A DNA stretch of 64,000 nucleotides from an uncultured Allomuricauda sp. (GTDB lineage: Bacteria > Bacteroidota > Bacteroidia > Flavobacteriales > Flavobacteriaceae). The position numbers were made by a program, and so were the translations under genes. Below the pieces are notes generated by a model. That model was not told the DNA's origin. It ran no database searches and was given only the letters and a program-made list of their open reading frames with translations. This document shows positions 17,936 to 25,943 of the stretch, piece by piece. The DNA lies in assembly GCF_947495325.1 (NCBI RefSeq), contig NZ_CANLYK010000003.1, positions 248,001-312,000 on the forward strand, written 5' to 3'. Position 1 is the first letter of the stretch. The number at the start of each line of letters is the position of its first letter.

Positions 17936-19042
17936 ATGGCAGATTTATTTAAAAACATATACAACCAAGCGTTCTTTGATAAATTTGCTTCATCTGTAAC
18001 TGAGGTCGTTTTAAATTTTGATACTCAGTCATTTTTGAAAGATATATACAATGAAGAATGGAAAGAAAAGGAATTAAAGCAAAGAATGAAGCATATCACT
18101 TATGTCCTCAAAAAATATCTATCAAAAGATTTTAAGACGAATGTAGAAACCATATTAAAACTTATTCCCACATTAAAAAAAAACGGATTTAAGCCAGATA
18201 ATTTGGAATTCATATTTTTCCCTGATTTCATAGAAACCTATGGACAAGATGATTACGAAACATCCGTAAATGCTTTTGAAACTATTACACAATTTGTGAG
18301 TTGCGAATTTGCTGTAAGGCCATTCATTATTAACAACCAAGAAACAATGTTAAACCAGATGTTTCTTTGGTCAAAACACCATCATCATATGGTGAGGCGA
18401 CTTGCATCGGAAGGTTGCAGACCAAGACTTCCTTGGGCAATGGCGATACCTTCTTTAAAAGAAAACCCAGAACCAATAATATCAATTCTTGAAAACCTTA
18501 AAAATGATGTTTCTGAATATGTAAGGAGAAGTGTAGCAAACAACCTAAACGACATCTCTAAAGACAATCCTAAAACCGTACTTAAACTTGTTAAAAGTTG
18601 GAAAGGTGTAACAAAAGAAACAGATTCATTGACAAAACATGCTTGCAGAACACTTTTAAAGCAAGGAAATTTAGAAATAATGGGGATGTTTGGGTTTGGT
18701 TCTATTGATAATATTGAAATAACCGATTTTAAAACTCTCACATCTAAAGTCATAATTGGAGATACTTTAGAGTTTTCGTTTAACATTGCAAATAAGAGTA
18801 ATAGCAAATCGAAAATACGATTAGAATATGGATTGTATTATCAAAAAGCGAATGGCTCTTTATCCAAAAAGGTGTTTAAAATAAGTGAGAAAGATTACCC
18901 TAAAAATTCAATTACTAGAATCAATAGAAAACAATCGTTTAAAGTAATTACTACTCGAAAATTCCATATAGGAAAGCACCAAGTATCAATTATTATAAAT
19001 GGAAAAGAGTTAGAAAAAAAAGATTTTGAACTAATTAAGTAA
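17936..19042 (+). CDS. AlkC-like DNA alkylation repair glycosylase with Ig-like C-terminal domain
   Basis: The 368-aa protein matches the AlkC/AlkD superfamily of HEAT-repeat DNA glycosylases that excise alkylated bases. The helical HEAT region covers about 1-245 and includes the diagnostic RRLASEGCRPRLPWA motif (about 148-162). An Ig-like beta domain with ITDFKTL, IGDTLEFSFNIAN and the TTRKFHIGKHQVSI strand pattern follows (about 255-368). AlkC proteins with this extra domain act on cationic N3- and N1-methylated purines and cytosines without base flipping, as known from Pseudomonas. It stands alone in the array. Activity on a given lesion is inferred from the family. Confidence 0.88.
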   Translation: MADLFKNIYNQAFFDKFASSVTEVVLNFDTQSFLKDIYNEEWKEKELKQRMKHITYVLKKYLSKDFKTNVETILKLIPTLKKNGFKPDNLEFIFFPDFIETYGQDDYETSVNAFETITQFVSCEFAVRPFIINNQETMLNQMFLWSKHHHHMVRRLASEGCRPRLPWAMAIPSLKENPEPIISILENLKNDVSEYVRRSVANNLNDISKDNPKTVLKLVKSWKGVTKETDSLTKHACRTLLKQGNLEIMGMFGFGSIDNIEITDFKTLTSKVIIGDTLEFSFNIANKSNSKSKIRLEYGLYYQKANGSLSKKVFKISEKDYPKNSITRINRKQSFKVITTRKFHIGKHQVSIIINGKELEKKDFELIK

Positions 19043-19050
19043 AAAAAGAC

Positions 19051-19230
19051 ATAACAATGTATTAAAAATATAAGGTGTTTGTGCTAAAACGAAAGATCTG
19101 TGAGTATTAACAAAATCTGCTAAATATCAAATTTGGCGTTTATAGAAGAACAGATAAAAGCAAAATATTATATTTCTAATAATAAACCGAAACGATAGTG
19201 CCTGTCATCTACCCTACGTTTCTTATACTT
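19051..19230 (+). repeat. Conserved spacer element after the AlkC-like gene
   Basis: A 180-base non-coding stretch running from ATAACAATGT, through GGTGTTTGTGCTAAAAC and CTGCTAAATATCAAAT, to ACCCTACGTTTCTTAT. I recall closely similar spacer text from other Bacteroidota genomes, but this recollection is unverified. In this window it is a single copy. Confidence 0.4.
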
Positions 19231-19252
19231 AACCTTCTCATCAATTTAAAAA

Positions 19253-20041
19253 ATGGAACAAACTTTCAAGAATGAATTAATCGTACTAAAATTTGGAACA
19301 ACTTCGGTTTGCGATAAAAATACCATGAAGATTAAAGAGAAGTGGATAAAATCTGTAGGCGAAGAAGTGAAAAAACTTAAGGAAAAAGGTAACAAGGTAA
19401 TCATTTTTACCTCTGGAGGACTTGCAACGGGCAGACGGGAAACAATCGAAATCCAACCGGACAATCATGAAATATATCAAAATAAAAGGGCCTTGGGCGC
19501 AATAGGGTTAAGTAAGTTACTCTATAAATGGCAAGAGAATTTTAGCCGTATCGGATTGCTTACCGCAACATTGACCATAAGAGAGGAAGACATAGATACG
19601 ACTGCGATATGTGATTTAATAATGGAATTGGCAGAAAACGAGGTAGTCCCAATAATAAATGAAAATATTCCTTTACAAAAGGACTTCAACAATGATGAAC
19701 TGGCATCAAAAATCTGCAAAAAAATAGGCGCTTCAAAATTCATCTTATTTACAGATACTGATGGAATATTTACCGATAATCCAAAAACGAATCCTCAGGC
19801 TGGGCAATTGGAAACCATAAACATTGATGATATAGATATAAACCTAACAGAAAACAAATCAGGATTGGGAAGCGGAGGAATGAGGGAAAAACTGAATTCC
19901 GCAATTAAAGTTAAAACCGACGGTATAGATACAATAATCGCAAACGGAGTTAATTTATTTCCAATTTCGAATCTAGGAATTAGAGGAAAACATACAGTAT
20001 TAGAAAAGAAAACTGATGAGAACAATGGCTATGGTAAATAG
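19253..20041 (+). CDS. Glutamate 5-kinase-like amino acid kinase
   Basis: A 262-aa amino-acid-kinase-fold protein resembling ProB. The phosphate-binding start is IVLKFGTTSV (about 9-18, where ProB has VxKxGSS), the TSGGLATGR substrate loop is at about 53-61, the acidic FTDTDGIFTDNP motif at about 167-178, and GLGSGGMREKLNSA near 208-221. These fit the short form without a PUA domain. The expected reaction is ATP-dependent phosphorylation of glutamate in proline synthesis. However, no proA is nearby and it is divergent from housekeeping ProB in feel, so it may have another substrate. Confidence 0.75.
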   Translation: MEQTFKNELIVLKFGTTSVCDKNTMKIKEKWIKSVGEEVKKLKEKGNKVIIFTSGGLATGRRETIEIQPDNHEIYQNKRALGAIGLSKLLYKWQENFSRIGLLTATLTIREEDIDTTAICDLIMELAENEVVPIINENIPLQKDFNNDELASKICKKIGASKFILFTDTDGIFTDNPKTNPQAGQLETINIDDIDINLTENKSGLGSGGMREKLNSAIKVKTDGIDTIIANGVNLFPISNLGIRGKHTVLEKKTDENNGYGK

Positions 20042-20069
20042 GGCATTAAGTGGTATATTCAAAAACTAA

Positions 20070-20107
20070 AGTTTCTTTACTTGCCATAGCCGAGACCTCT
20101 GGCATTA
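20070..20107 (+). repeat. Spacer fragment shared with the 27794-27844 spacer
   Basis: The fragment reads GTTTCTTTACTTGCCATAGC then CGAGACCTCTGGC. The region at 27794-27844 reads CGTTTCCTTGTC, CTACTTGCCATATTCAAGACC, TTTGACGGC (broken here into short pieces). Shared core: TACTTGCCATA, AGACCT and a GGC end. Diverged, so only suggestive. Confidence 0.35.
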
Positions 20108-20118
20108 ATTAAAAAAAC

Positions 20119-21942
20119 ATGAATTATACTCTATTAAGAACAACGCTATTATGCCTTTTTACAACTGTTTTTGCAATAAAAATTAAAGCACAAATAGCTG
20201 TTGAAAATGTGAATGGTAAATGGACTTTTATTGTAGACACAAAGCCATTTGAAGTAAAGGGAGCTACTTTTGGTTATGATAAAGATGTAGCCAACTATGA
20301 CAAATACTTCCAAGAACTCAATTTTTTAGGTGTTAATACAATTAGGACATGGGGCACAGATAAAAACACCATGAAAATGTTGGATGCAGCCCATAAACAC
20401 GGTATAAGAGTAATGTTAGGTATTTGGATGCGACATGGCCGAGCGGGTATGGAAGCTGACGATAGTTTCGACTATAGCAATGATGAAGATGGTAAAGAAG
20501 TCATGTATAAAGACGCTCTTGAAATCGTAAAAACCTATAAAGACCATCCGGCAATACTTACATGGGGTGTTGGCAACGAAGTTTACCTAAATACAGCTAC
20601 CGACGAAGAAAAAATTGCTTACTCAAAGCTATTGGAAAGAATCTGTTCTCAAATCAAAAGAATAGATGAAAATCATCCTGTAACATCAGTAGAAGCTTGG
20701 ACTTTTGGAGTAGACTGGTGGGAAAAATATGTTCCATCTATTGATATTTATGGAATCAACACTTATGGAAAAGGAGCTAATGTTTTGCCAGAAGAATTAT
20801 CAAAAAAAGGTGTAACTAAGCCCTATGTCGTAACCGAATTTGGGGTTAGGGGGGAATGGGAAATAGAAGAAGACCAAAATGGAGTAAAGTTAGAACCAAC
20901 AGATAAAGAGAAATATGATGTAATTGTTAATGGTTATAATGAATGGATCAAACCAAAACCGAATTGTTTGGGAGTCTATATATTTCAATACGCTACTGAT
21001 GACAGGCATCTAGCTCCTTGGTTATTGACCCATTTCAAAGGAATGACCCGTCCGCAATATTGGGCAATTCGAGAAGCTTATACAGGAAAAAAAGCTGAAA
21101 ACAATGTCCCTTTCATTACGTCATTTCAATTATTGGATACTAACGTAAAAAGTGGGACTTGGGTTGGTGTAAAACTCGATGCTCTAGATACTGAAGAAGA
21201 AGATTTAGCCGTTACCTTTTATTACAATCAACGGACAGGAAGCAGGAAAAGGCGTGACCAATTAGTGCCTCTTAATTTTCGTGGTAACCTTTCTGATGGT
21301 TTAGAGATTCAACTTCCGCAAGAAAATGGTGGTATAAAAGTCTACGCAATGGTGAACGACACCTTTAACAATGTGGGCATAGCGACAACATCTATTTCAG
21401 TTATTGATAAAAACGCAGCTAAACGGAAATTTTTAGTTCCAAAAGTAGAATTGCCATTTCACGTCTATAATGACAACGAAAATTTACCGTATGTTTTATC
21501 AGCATATATGGGAGATTACAACACTATTAATGTAGATTTAGACAATACAGAAACGGTAAAATCGGGAAAAACAGCCATTAAGATAGATTTTAAAGGAAAA
21601 AATGAATGGTATGGCCTTGGATTCGTAGACCCAGCGAACGATTGGGGTGATATATTAGGCGGCCATAATATAAGTGGAGCAGAAACTTTCAGCTTTTGGG
21701 CCAAAGCAAGTTATGACAACCTAAAAGCAAAAGTAGGTTTTGGACTTATTGAAAAAGGAGATAAACCTTTTTATGATTCTAGCAAAAAGCTTATTGAACT
21801 AATCCTTACGGACAAGTGGAAAAAATATACCATTAATACAAAAAGACTCGATTTAACCTGTATTCGTTCTGGGTTTGTAATTTTTACGATTGGTGAAGGT
21901 ATGAGTCATACTATTTATATAGATGAAATAGTTTTCGAATGA
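20119..21942 (+). CDS. Secreted clan GH-A glycoside hydrolase (GH2/GH5-like TIM barrel) with C-terminal beta domain
   Basis: The 607-aa protein has a signal peptide (about 1-24, ending KIKAQ). A (beta/alpha)8 barrel of the GH-A clan follows at about 25-330. Probable acid/base is Glu154 in WGVGNEV and probable nucleophile Glu240 in VVTEFGVRG, each at the end of a strand as expected. A middle segment (about 345-430) is Ig-like, and the last 160 residues (about 450-607) form a beta-sandwich resembling a carbohydrate-binding module, with SAETFSFWAKAS-type text (short motif FSFWAKAS). Substrate not determined. It is isolated from the PUL by 8 kb. Confidence 0.8.
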   Translation: MNYTLLRTTLLCLFTTVFAIKIKAQIAVENVNGKWTFIVDTKPFEVKGATFGYDKDVANYDKYFQELNFLGVNTIRTWGTDKNTMKMLDAAHKHGIRVMLGIWMRHGRAGMEADDSFDYSNDEDGKEVMYKDALEIVKTYKDHPAILTWGVGNEVYLNTATDEEKIAYSKLLERICSQIKRIDENHPVTSVEAWTFGVDWWEKYVPSIDIYGINTYGKGANVLPEELSKKGVTKPYVVTEFGVRGEWEIEEDQNGVKLEPTDKEKYDVIVNGYNEWIKPKPNCLGVYIFQYATDDRHLAPWLLTHFKGMTRPQYWAIREAYTGKKAENNVPFITSFQLLDTNVKSGTWVGVKLDALDTEEEDLAVTFYYNQRTGSRKRRDQLVPLNFRGNLSDGLEIQLPQENGGIKVYAMVNDTFNNVGIATTSISVIDKNAAKRKFLVPKVELPFHVYNDNENLPYVLSAYMGDYNTINVDLDNTETVKSGKTAIKIDFKGKNEWYGLGFVDPANDWGDILGGHNISGAETFSFWAKASYDNLKAKVGFGLIEKGDKPFYDSSKKLIELILTDKWKKYTINTKRLDLTCIRSGFVIFTIGEGMSHTIYIDEIVFE

Positions 21943-22249
21943 CAACTATGAATGATAAATAATTAATGCCAACAATAGCTAAAAAATTGAGGTTTAAGTG
22001 ATTAAACAAAAAAATAAATCAAATGACTGTGCTAAACCAAAAAGTTTAGGTGTAAAATCCCCAACTACTCATAGCCGAAACCGTTGTGTGCAATTAAGGC
22101 TTCTTTTGAATTAAAGCTAATCAGGATAAAAATATTAAATCTTGAGAGTAAAAAATAAATAACTAGATGAATATATACTTCTTTATTAGCATTTAGAAAT
22201 AGGCAAAATCTTATTATAATTGGTTCGAATACCACCATTAAATAGAATT
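21943..22249 (+). other. 307-base spacer with cassette-like repeat
   Basis: Contains no credible gene. Bases 21969-22096 carry an element that starts CCAACAATAGCTAA, passes GTGCTAAACCAAAAAGTTTAGG, and ends CATAGCCGAAACCGTTGTGTG then CAATTA. Its two ends are partly complementary in style to CACACAAC/GTTGTGTG seen in the next spacer. The remainder (22097-22249) is AT-rich leader of the following gene; I see no clear promoter in it. Confidence 0.5.
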
Positions 22250-22873
22250 ATGAACGAATTTAAAAAGCTATACATCTATACTGCATTTGCACTGTTTCTA
22301 CTTCAACAAACGTCCTTGCTTGCACAGGATAATCAACAATTAGATTATATAGTGCTATATAGTGCAGACACTTTATATGGAAATGTGAAATACATAGATG
22401 AAGAAGGAGTTCATCGAAAATTTCATAAAAAAATAAGACTAACGACTATTGATGGAAAAAGAAAAAAATACAAGAGAAAAGATGTTTCTACTTTTAGGAA
22501 GGACAACGTTAATTACAAAAGTTTTTGGTTGAATCAATCATCTCAAAAAATTACGTTAGTTAATCCTAAATATAATATTGATAACAAAGATGGACAACAA
22601 CATTTCTTAAGGATTGTGAGCCAAGGAAAGCTTAGCCACTATGAACTAGAATGGTTTGAACAAGGAAATGCAACCTTGTGGTCTATGGCTTTACTAAAGA
22701 AAGAGGAAGACCCATTTTTCATAAGAGCAGACCAAGGATTATTAGGATTAAAGAAAAAAGTTTTACTGAACTATTTTTTCAACTGTCCAAGACTAAAAGA
22801 AGGAATTAATTTAAAACAATTGAATAACGTTTGGCAAGTAGTTGATTTTTATAATAGCGATTGTATTCATTAA
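22250..22873 (+). CDS. Secreted hypothetical protein
   Basis: A 207-aa product with a clear Sec signal peptide (MNEFKKLYIYTAFALFLLQ..., cleaved after LLAQ near 26). I start at the ATG at 22250, not the upstream in-frame TTG, because the signal peptide then has a normal n-region. The mature part contains DYIVLYSADTLYGNVKYIDE and a beta-rich body with many Lys and Tyr (short motifs DTLYGNV, RKDVSTFR). I do not recognise a family with a function. It is encoded alone. Confidence 0.6.
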   Translation: MNEFKKLYIYTAFALFLLQQTSLLAQDNQQLDYIVLYSADTLYGNVKYIDEEGVHRKFHKKIRLTTIDGKRKKYKRKDVSTFRKDNVNYKSFWLNQSSQKITLVNPKYNIDNKDGQQHFLRIVSQGKLSHYELEWFEQGNATLWSMALLKKEEDPFFIRADQGLLGLKKKVLLNYFFNCPRLKEGINLKQLNNVWQVVDFYNSDCIH

Positions 22874-22891
22874 ATCATCCTAACAATAACT

Positions 22892-23032
22892 TCACACAAC
22901 AATGGTTATAAATAATTATTTGATATCGCCTATCCTTCGACTACGCTCAGGACGGGCTTCTGAAAATTCTTGTAGATTTTCAGTTTGGTGCGCATTTGCA
23001 AGGTTATATGCTAACCCTCGCAACTAATCATA
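22892..23032 (+). repeat. Hairpin-bearing spacer repeat, copy A
   Basis: Starts ACACAACAATGGTTATAA and contains a near-perfect hairpin (CTGAAAATTCTTG / TAGATTTTCAG, 22960-22983), then CAGTTTGGTGCGCATTTGCA, AGGTTATATGCTAACCCTCG and CAACTAATCA. It aligns through about 65 bases with 27130-27196 (copy B), with a few percent to about 20 percent differences. A TCCTTCGACTACGCTCAGGA segment lies inside, at 22933-22952. Confidence 0.6.
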
Positions 23033-23063
23033 CGAGAGATTTTTCAATACAAACAAAATAGAA

Positions 23064-23681
23064 ATGATAGCATTTTTACACACTTCGAAAATTCATATTG
23101 ACCGATTTGAAAAATTGGTTAACTCAATTGACAAAAACATTCCGACTAAACATTTTGTAAATGAAGAAATCCTTGAATTAGCGATAACAAATGGCAAGAC
23201 AGATTCAGATGCATTTAAAAAACAGATTGATTTTATCAAAGAGGACAATCCAAAGTTAATAATCTGCACTTGTTCCACTTTTGGAGAAGAAAGTGATACG
23301 TTGGATAATGTATTTAGAATTGACAGACCAATTGTTCAGTATATCGTAAACAAATTCCACAAAATAGGATTGGTCTATACAGCTATTTCGACTAAGGAAA
23401 TAAGCACAAATTTATTGGTTGAAACATCAAGGCAGCTGAACAAGGAAACAGAAATTATTAACTGTGATTGCTCCGAGCATTGGGTTCATTTTGTTAATGG
23501 AAATCAATTAGAGTATGAGACTCAAATTGCGAATTCAATTAAATCACTGGAGGATCAGGTAGATGTAGTATTTTTAGCTCAAGCATCCATGGTTGGTGCT
23601 AAGAATATTTTATTGAATTTCAAGAAAGAAATCGTTTCAAGCCCTGAATATGGAGTGAGACAAATTTTACAGGGTATATAG
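23064..23681 (+). CDS. Aspartate/glutamate racemase-like protein
   Basis: A 205-aa cytoplasmic protein of the Asp/Glu racemase fold. The first catalytic-cysteine region is IICTCSTFGEE (Cys68 and Cys70). The second Cys site of true racemases is replaced by VVFLAQASMVGA (about 172-183), which has no Cys. This single-cysteine pattern resembles decarboxylase- or isomerase-type relatives, so racemase activity is uncertain. Gene stands alone, followed by a spacer with no visible gene. Confidence 0.65.
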   Translation: MIAFLHTSKIHIDRFEKLVNSIDKNIPTKHFVNEEILELAITNGKTDSDAFKKQIDFIKEDNPKLIICTCSTFGEESDTLDNVFRIDRPIVQYIVNKFHKIGLVYTAISTKEISTNLLVETSRQLNKETEIINCDCSEHWVHFVNGNQLEYETQIANSIKSLEDQVDVVFLAQASMVGAKNILLNFKKEIVSSPEYGVRQILQGI

Positions 23682-23797
23682 GCCAGTGTACAATACTAAA
23701 TAAAAGGCATAGGGTAGTTCGTGAACATTAGAAGGTTTGGGAGTTTGGGATTAAAAAGAGCTCAACGCCCATTAATTGCAAGCAAAAAACAAAAATT
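23682..23797 (+). other. Spacer upstream of the ECF sigma factor gene
   Basis: The 116 bases contain no gene. They include GGCATAGGGTAGTTCGTGAAC and GAGCTCAACGCCCATTAATTG, neither found elsewhere in the window by eye. Confidence 0.4.
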
Positions 23798-24325
23798 GTG
23801 AAAACTGAAATTAATGCTATTTGGATTGATCTAAATGAAGAACTTTATAAGTTCATTTTAGGAAAAGTAAAAGATGAACAAACCTCAAAAGATATTCATC
23901 AAGAGGTTTTCATAAAAATTCAAACTAAAATTCATCAGTTAAAGCATACTTCCAAACTCACTTCTTGGGTTTATCAAATTACAAGAAACACCATTATTGA
24001 CTACTTCAGAAAAGTAAATAACAACATATCAATAAGTGATTTAGAAATTCCAGAAACGGAAGCTGATAATTTTGATTACTCAAACCTAACTAACTGTATC
24101 AATCAAAAAATAGAAAACCTTTCAGCTGTTCATAAAGAAGCAATTATTTTAACATCCTTTAAAAACTACTCTCAAAAAGAGCTAGCAGAACATTTGAAAA
24201 TCTCATATTCTGGCACAAAGTCAAGAGTTCAAAAAGCCAAGGAGATTTTAAGGGAAAATATTTTGGATTGCCCAAATGTAGAATCTGATAGCAAAGGAAA
24301 ATTACTAGACTTCGAAAATAATTAA
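23798..24325 (+). CDS. sigZ: ECF RNA polymerase sigma factor, SigZ type
   Basis: A 175-aa ECF sigma factor with a GTG start at 23798. Region 2 includes DIHQEVFIKIQTKI (about 32-45) and LTSWVYQITRNTIIDYFRK (about 57-75, given in pieces), which recognise the -10 element. Region 4 is the helix-turn-helix SQKELAEHLKISYSGTKSRVQKAK (about 126-149), contacting the -35. The tail has three Cys-containing residues (ENILDCPNVES) typical of SigZ. No anti-sigma factor gene is adjacent, so its control is not evident from the sequence. It may drive the neighbouring phzF gene. Confidence 0.8.
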   Translation: MKTEINAIWIDLNEELYKFILGKVKDEQTSKDIHQEVFIKIQTKIHQLKHTSKLTSWVYQITRNTIIDYFRKVNNNISISDLEIPETEADNFDYSNLTNCINQKIENLSAVHKEAIILTSFKNYSQKELAEHLKISYSGTKSRVQKAKEILRENILDCPNVESDSKGKLLDFENN

Positions 24326-24382
24326 AATTAGCTACGTCTTTTTCAAATTAGCTACGTCCATCAGATATAAAACATAATATAA

Positions 24383-25270
24383 ATGGACAATTCAAAAGTA
24401 GTTACAGTACAAATTCTTAGTGCTTTCGCTGAAAACGGCAAAGGCGGTAATCCAGCAGGTGTGGTCTTAAATGCAGATAATTTATCTGATAAAAATAAGC
24501 TTGACATTTCTAAAAAAGTAGGTTTATCAGAAACCGCTTTTGTTTCAAAATCCAAAACTGAAGATTTTAAACTGGATTTCTTCACACCAAACAAACAAAT
24601 AGCGCATTGTGGGCACGCTACAGTGGCAGCATTTTCTTATTTAAAACAAATAGGCACTTTAAAGAATGATAGCTCTTCAAAAGAAACCATAGATGGGAAA
24701 CGAAAAATAGAAATGATTGGGGACCTTGCGTTTATGGAGCAGTTGGCTCCAAAATATGTTGATGTTAGTAATAAAGAAAGTGCAATCTTAAAATCCTTGG
24801 GATTAAAAAAGAATGACATTCTACCCAAAGCACCAATTCAACTTGTAAATACTGGAAACTCATATATATTGATTCCTGTTAAAAACGAGGAAATTTTAAA
24901 AAATATAGTTCCAGATTTTGGCCTAATAAGCGAAATTAGCGAAGAGTTTGATTTAATCGGTTACTATGTGTTTTCTAACAATACGGAAAATACTAAATAT
25001 GATGCTACCTCAAGAATGTTTGGACCGCATTATGGAATATTAGAAGAAGCAGGGACAGGAATGGCAGCCGGACCGCTTGCATGTTATTTATTTGATGTTT
25101 TAAAAATTAAAAAAAGTACTTTTCATATTCAACAGGGTAAGTTTATGCAAGAACCTTCTCCAAGTTTGATTATTGTTAACCTACGAATAGAGAAAGGAAA
25201 AATTAAAGACTTAATGGCTGGTGGAAAAGGAGTACTAAATAGACAATTAGAGGTTAAAATAAATATCTAA
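24383..25270 (+). CDS. PhzF family protein (isomerase fold)
   Basis: The 295-aa protein has the diaminopimelate-epimerase-like two-domain PhzF fold. Family marks are GNPAGVVLN (about 22-30), the HCGHATVAAF motif (about 74-83), and GTGMAAGPLACYL (about 235-247). The usual catalytic Glu is visible in LSETAFV near 45-51. PhzF isomerises a dihydroanthranilate in phenazine synthesis, but most bacterial paralogues have unknown substrates and no phenazine genes are nearby. The sigma factor gene ends 57 bases upstream. Confidence 0.85.
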   Translation: MDNSKVVTVQILSAFAENGKGGNPAGVVLNADNLSDKNKLDISKKVGLSETAFVSKSKTEDFKLDFFTPNKQIAHCGHATVAAFSYLKQIGTLKNDSSSKETIDGKRKIEMIGDLAFMEQLAPKYVDVSNKESAILKSLGLKKNDILPKAPIQLVNTGNSYILIPVKNEEILKNIVPDFGLISEISEEFDLIGYYVFSNNTENTKYDATSRMFGPHYGILEEAGTGMAAGPLACYLFDVLKIKKSTFHIQQGKFMQEPSPSLIIVNLRIEKGKIKDLMAGGKGVLNRQLEVKINI

Positions 25271-25314
25271 ATGCCTGTAAGTAACACAATATAGTAAATA
25301 AGAGCACCGCGCAG

Positions 25315-25881
25315 ATGAATGAAATCAGAAATTTTATTCAAAATATCACTCCAATTAACGATTCTGATTGGCAGTTTTTCTCTTCAAAATTACAGGAAGT
25401 AGAGCTCAAAAAACATTCCATCCTATTGAAATTAGGAGAGGTTGAAAACCATTTGTCTTTTATAACAAAAGGAATAGTTCGTTTTTATGTTCCAGGAGAA
25501 GAAGTCGATCTAACTTTTGGTTTTTTATTCGAAAATGAATTTGTCACAGGTTATGATTCATTTTTAACACAAACCCCTTCTGAATACCAAATTGAAACCT
25601 TAACAGATACTATTTTATGGAAAATTTCGCACAAAGACTTGAAAGAAGTCTACGAAGAAACATCCGTCGGAAATATTATCGGACGAAAAATGGCTGAGAA
25701 TATGTTTCTAATAAAATCAAAGAGAGAACTTTCCTTATTGAGTAAAACAGCAGAAGAACGATATTTGGATTTATTCTCTGACAGGCCAAAATTGTTACAA
25801 CAAATTCCATTAAAATATATTGCATCATACATTGGCGTTACGCCACAAGCATTAAGTAGAATAAGACGACGTATTACTTAA
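25315..25881 (+). CDS. Crp/Fnr family transcriptional regulator
   Basis: A 188-aa regulator with an N-terminal cyclic-nucleotide-binding-like beta roll (about 25-115, including LKLGEVENHLSFITKGIVRFY in short motifs LKLGEV and FITKGIVRFY) and a short C-terminal helix-turn-helix (YIASYIGVTPQALSRIRR, about 169-186). The C-terminal wing is brief. No iron-sulfur-binding cysteine cluster is visible, so it is not an Fnr-type oxygen sensor. It sits 44 bases after phzF and may form a unit with the DoxX-like gene downstream (63 bases). Confidence 0.8.
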   Translation: MNEIRNFIQNITPINDSDWQFFSSKLQEVELKKHSILLKLGEVENHLSFITKGIVRFYVPGEEVDLTFGFLFENEFVTGYDSFLTQTPSEYQIETLTDTILWKISHKDLKEVYEETSVGNIIGRKMAENMFLIKSKRELSLLSKTAEERYLDLFSDRPKLLQQIPLKYIASYIGVTPQALSRIRRRIT

Positions 25882-25943
25882 CTTGGGTTCATTGTTTTTA
25901 CTTCGGTGCTTTCTGATCTTTGTTTTTCAATAATTCCGAAAAC

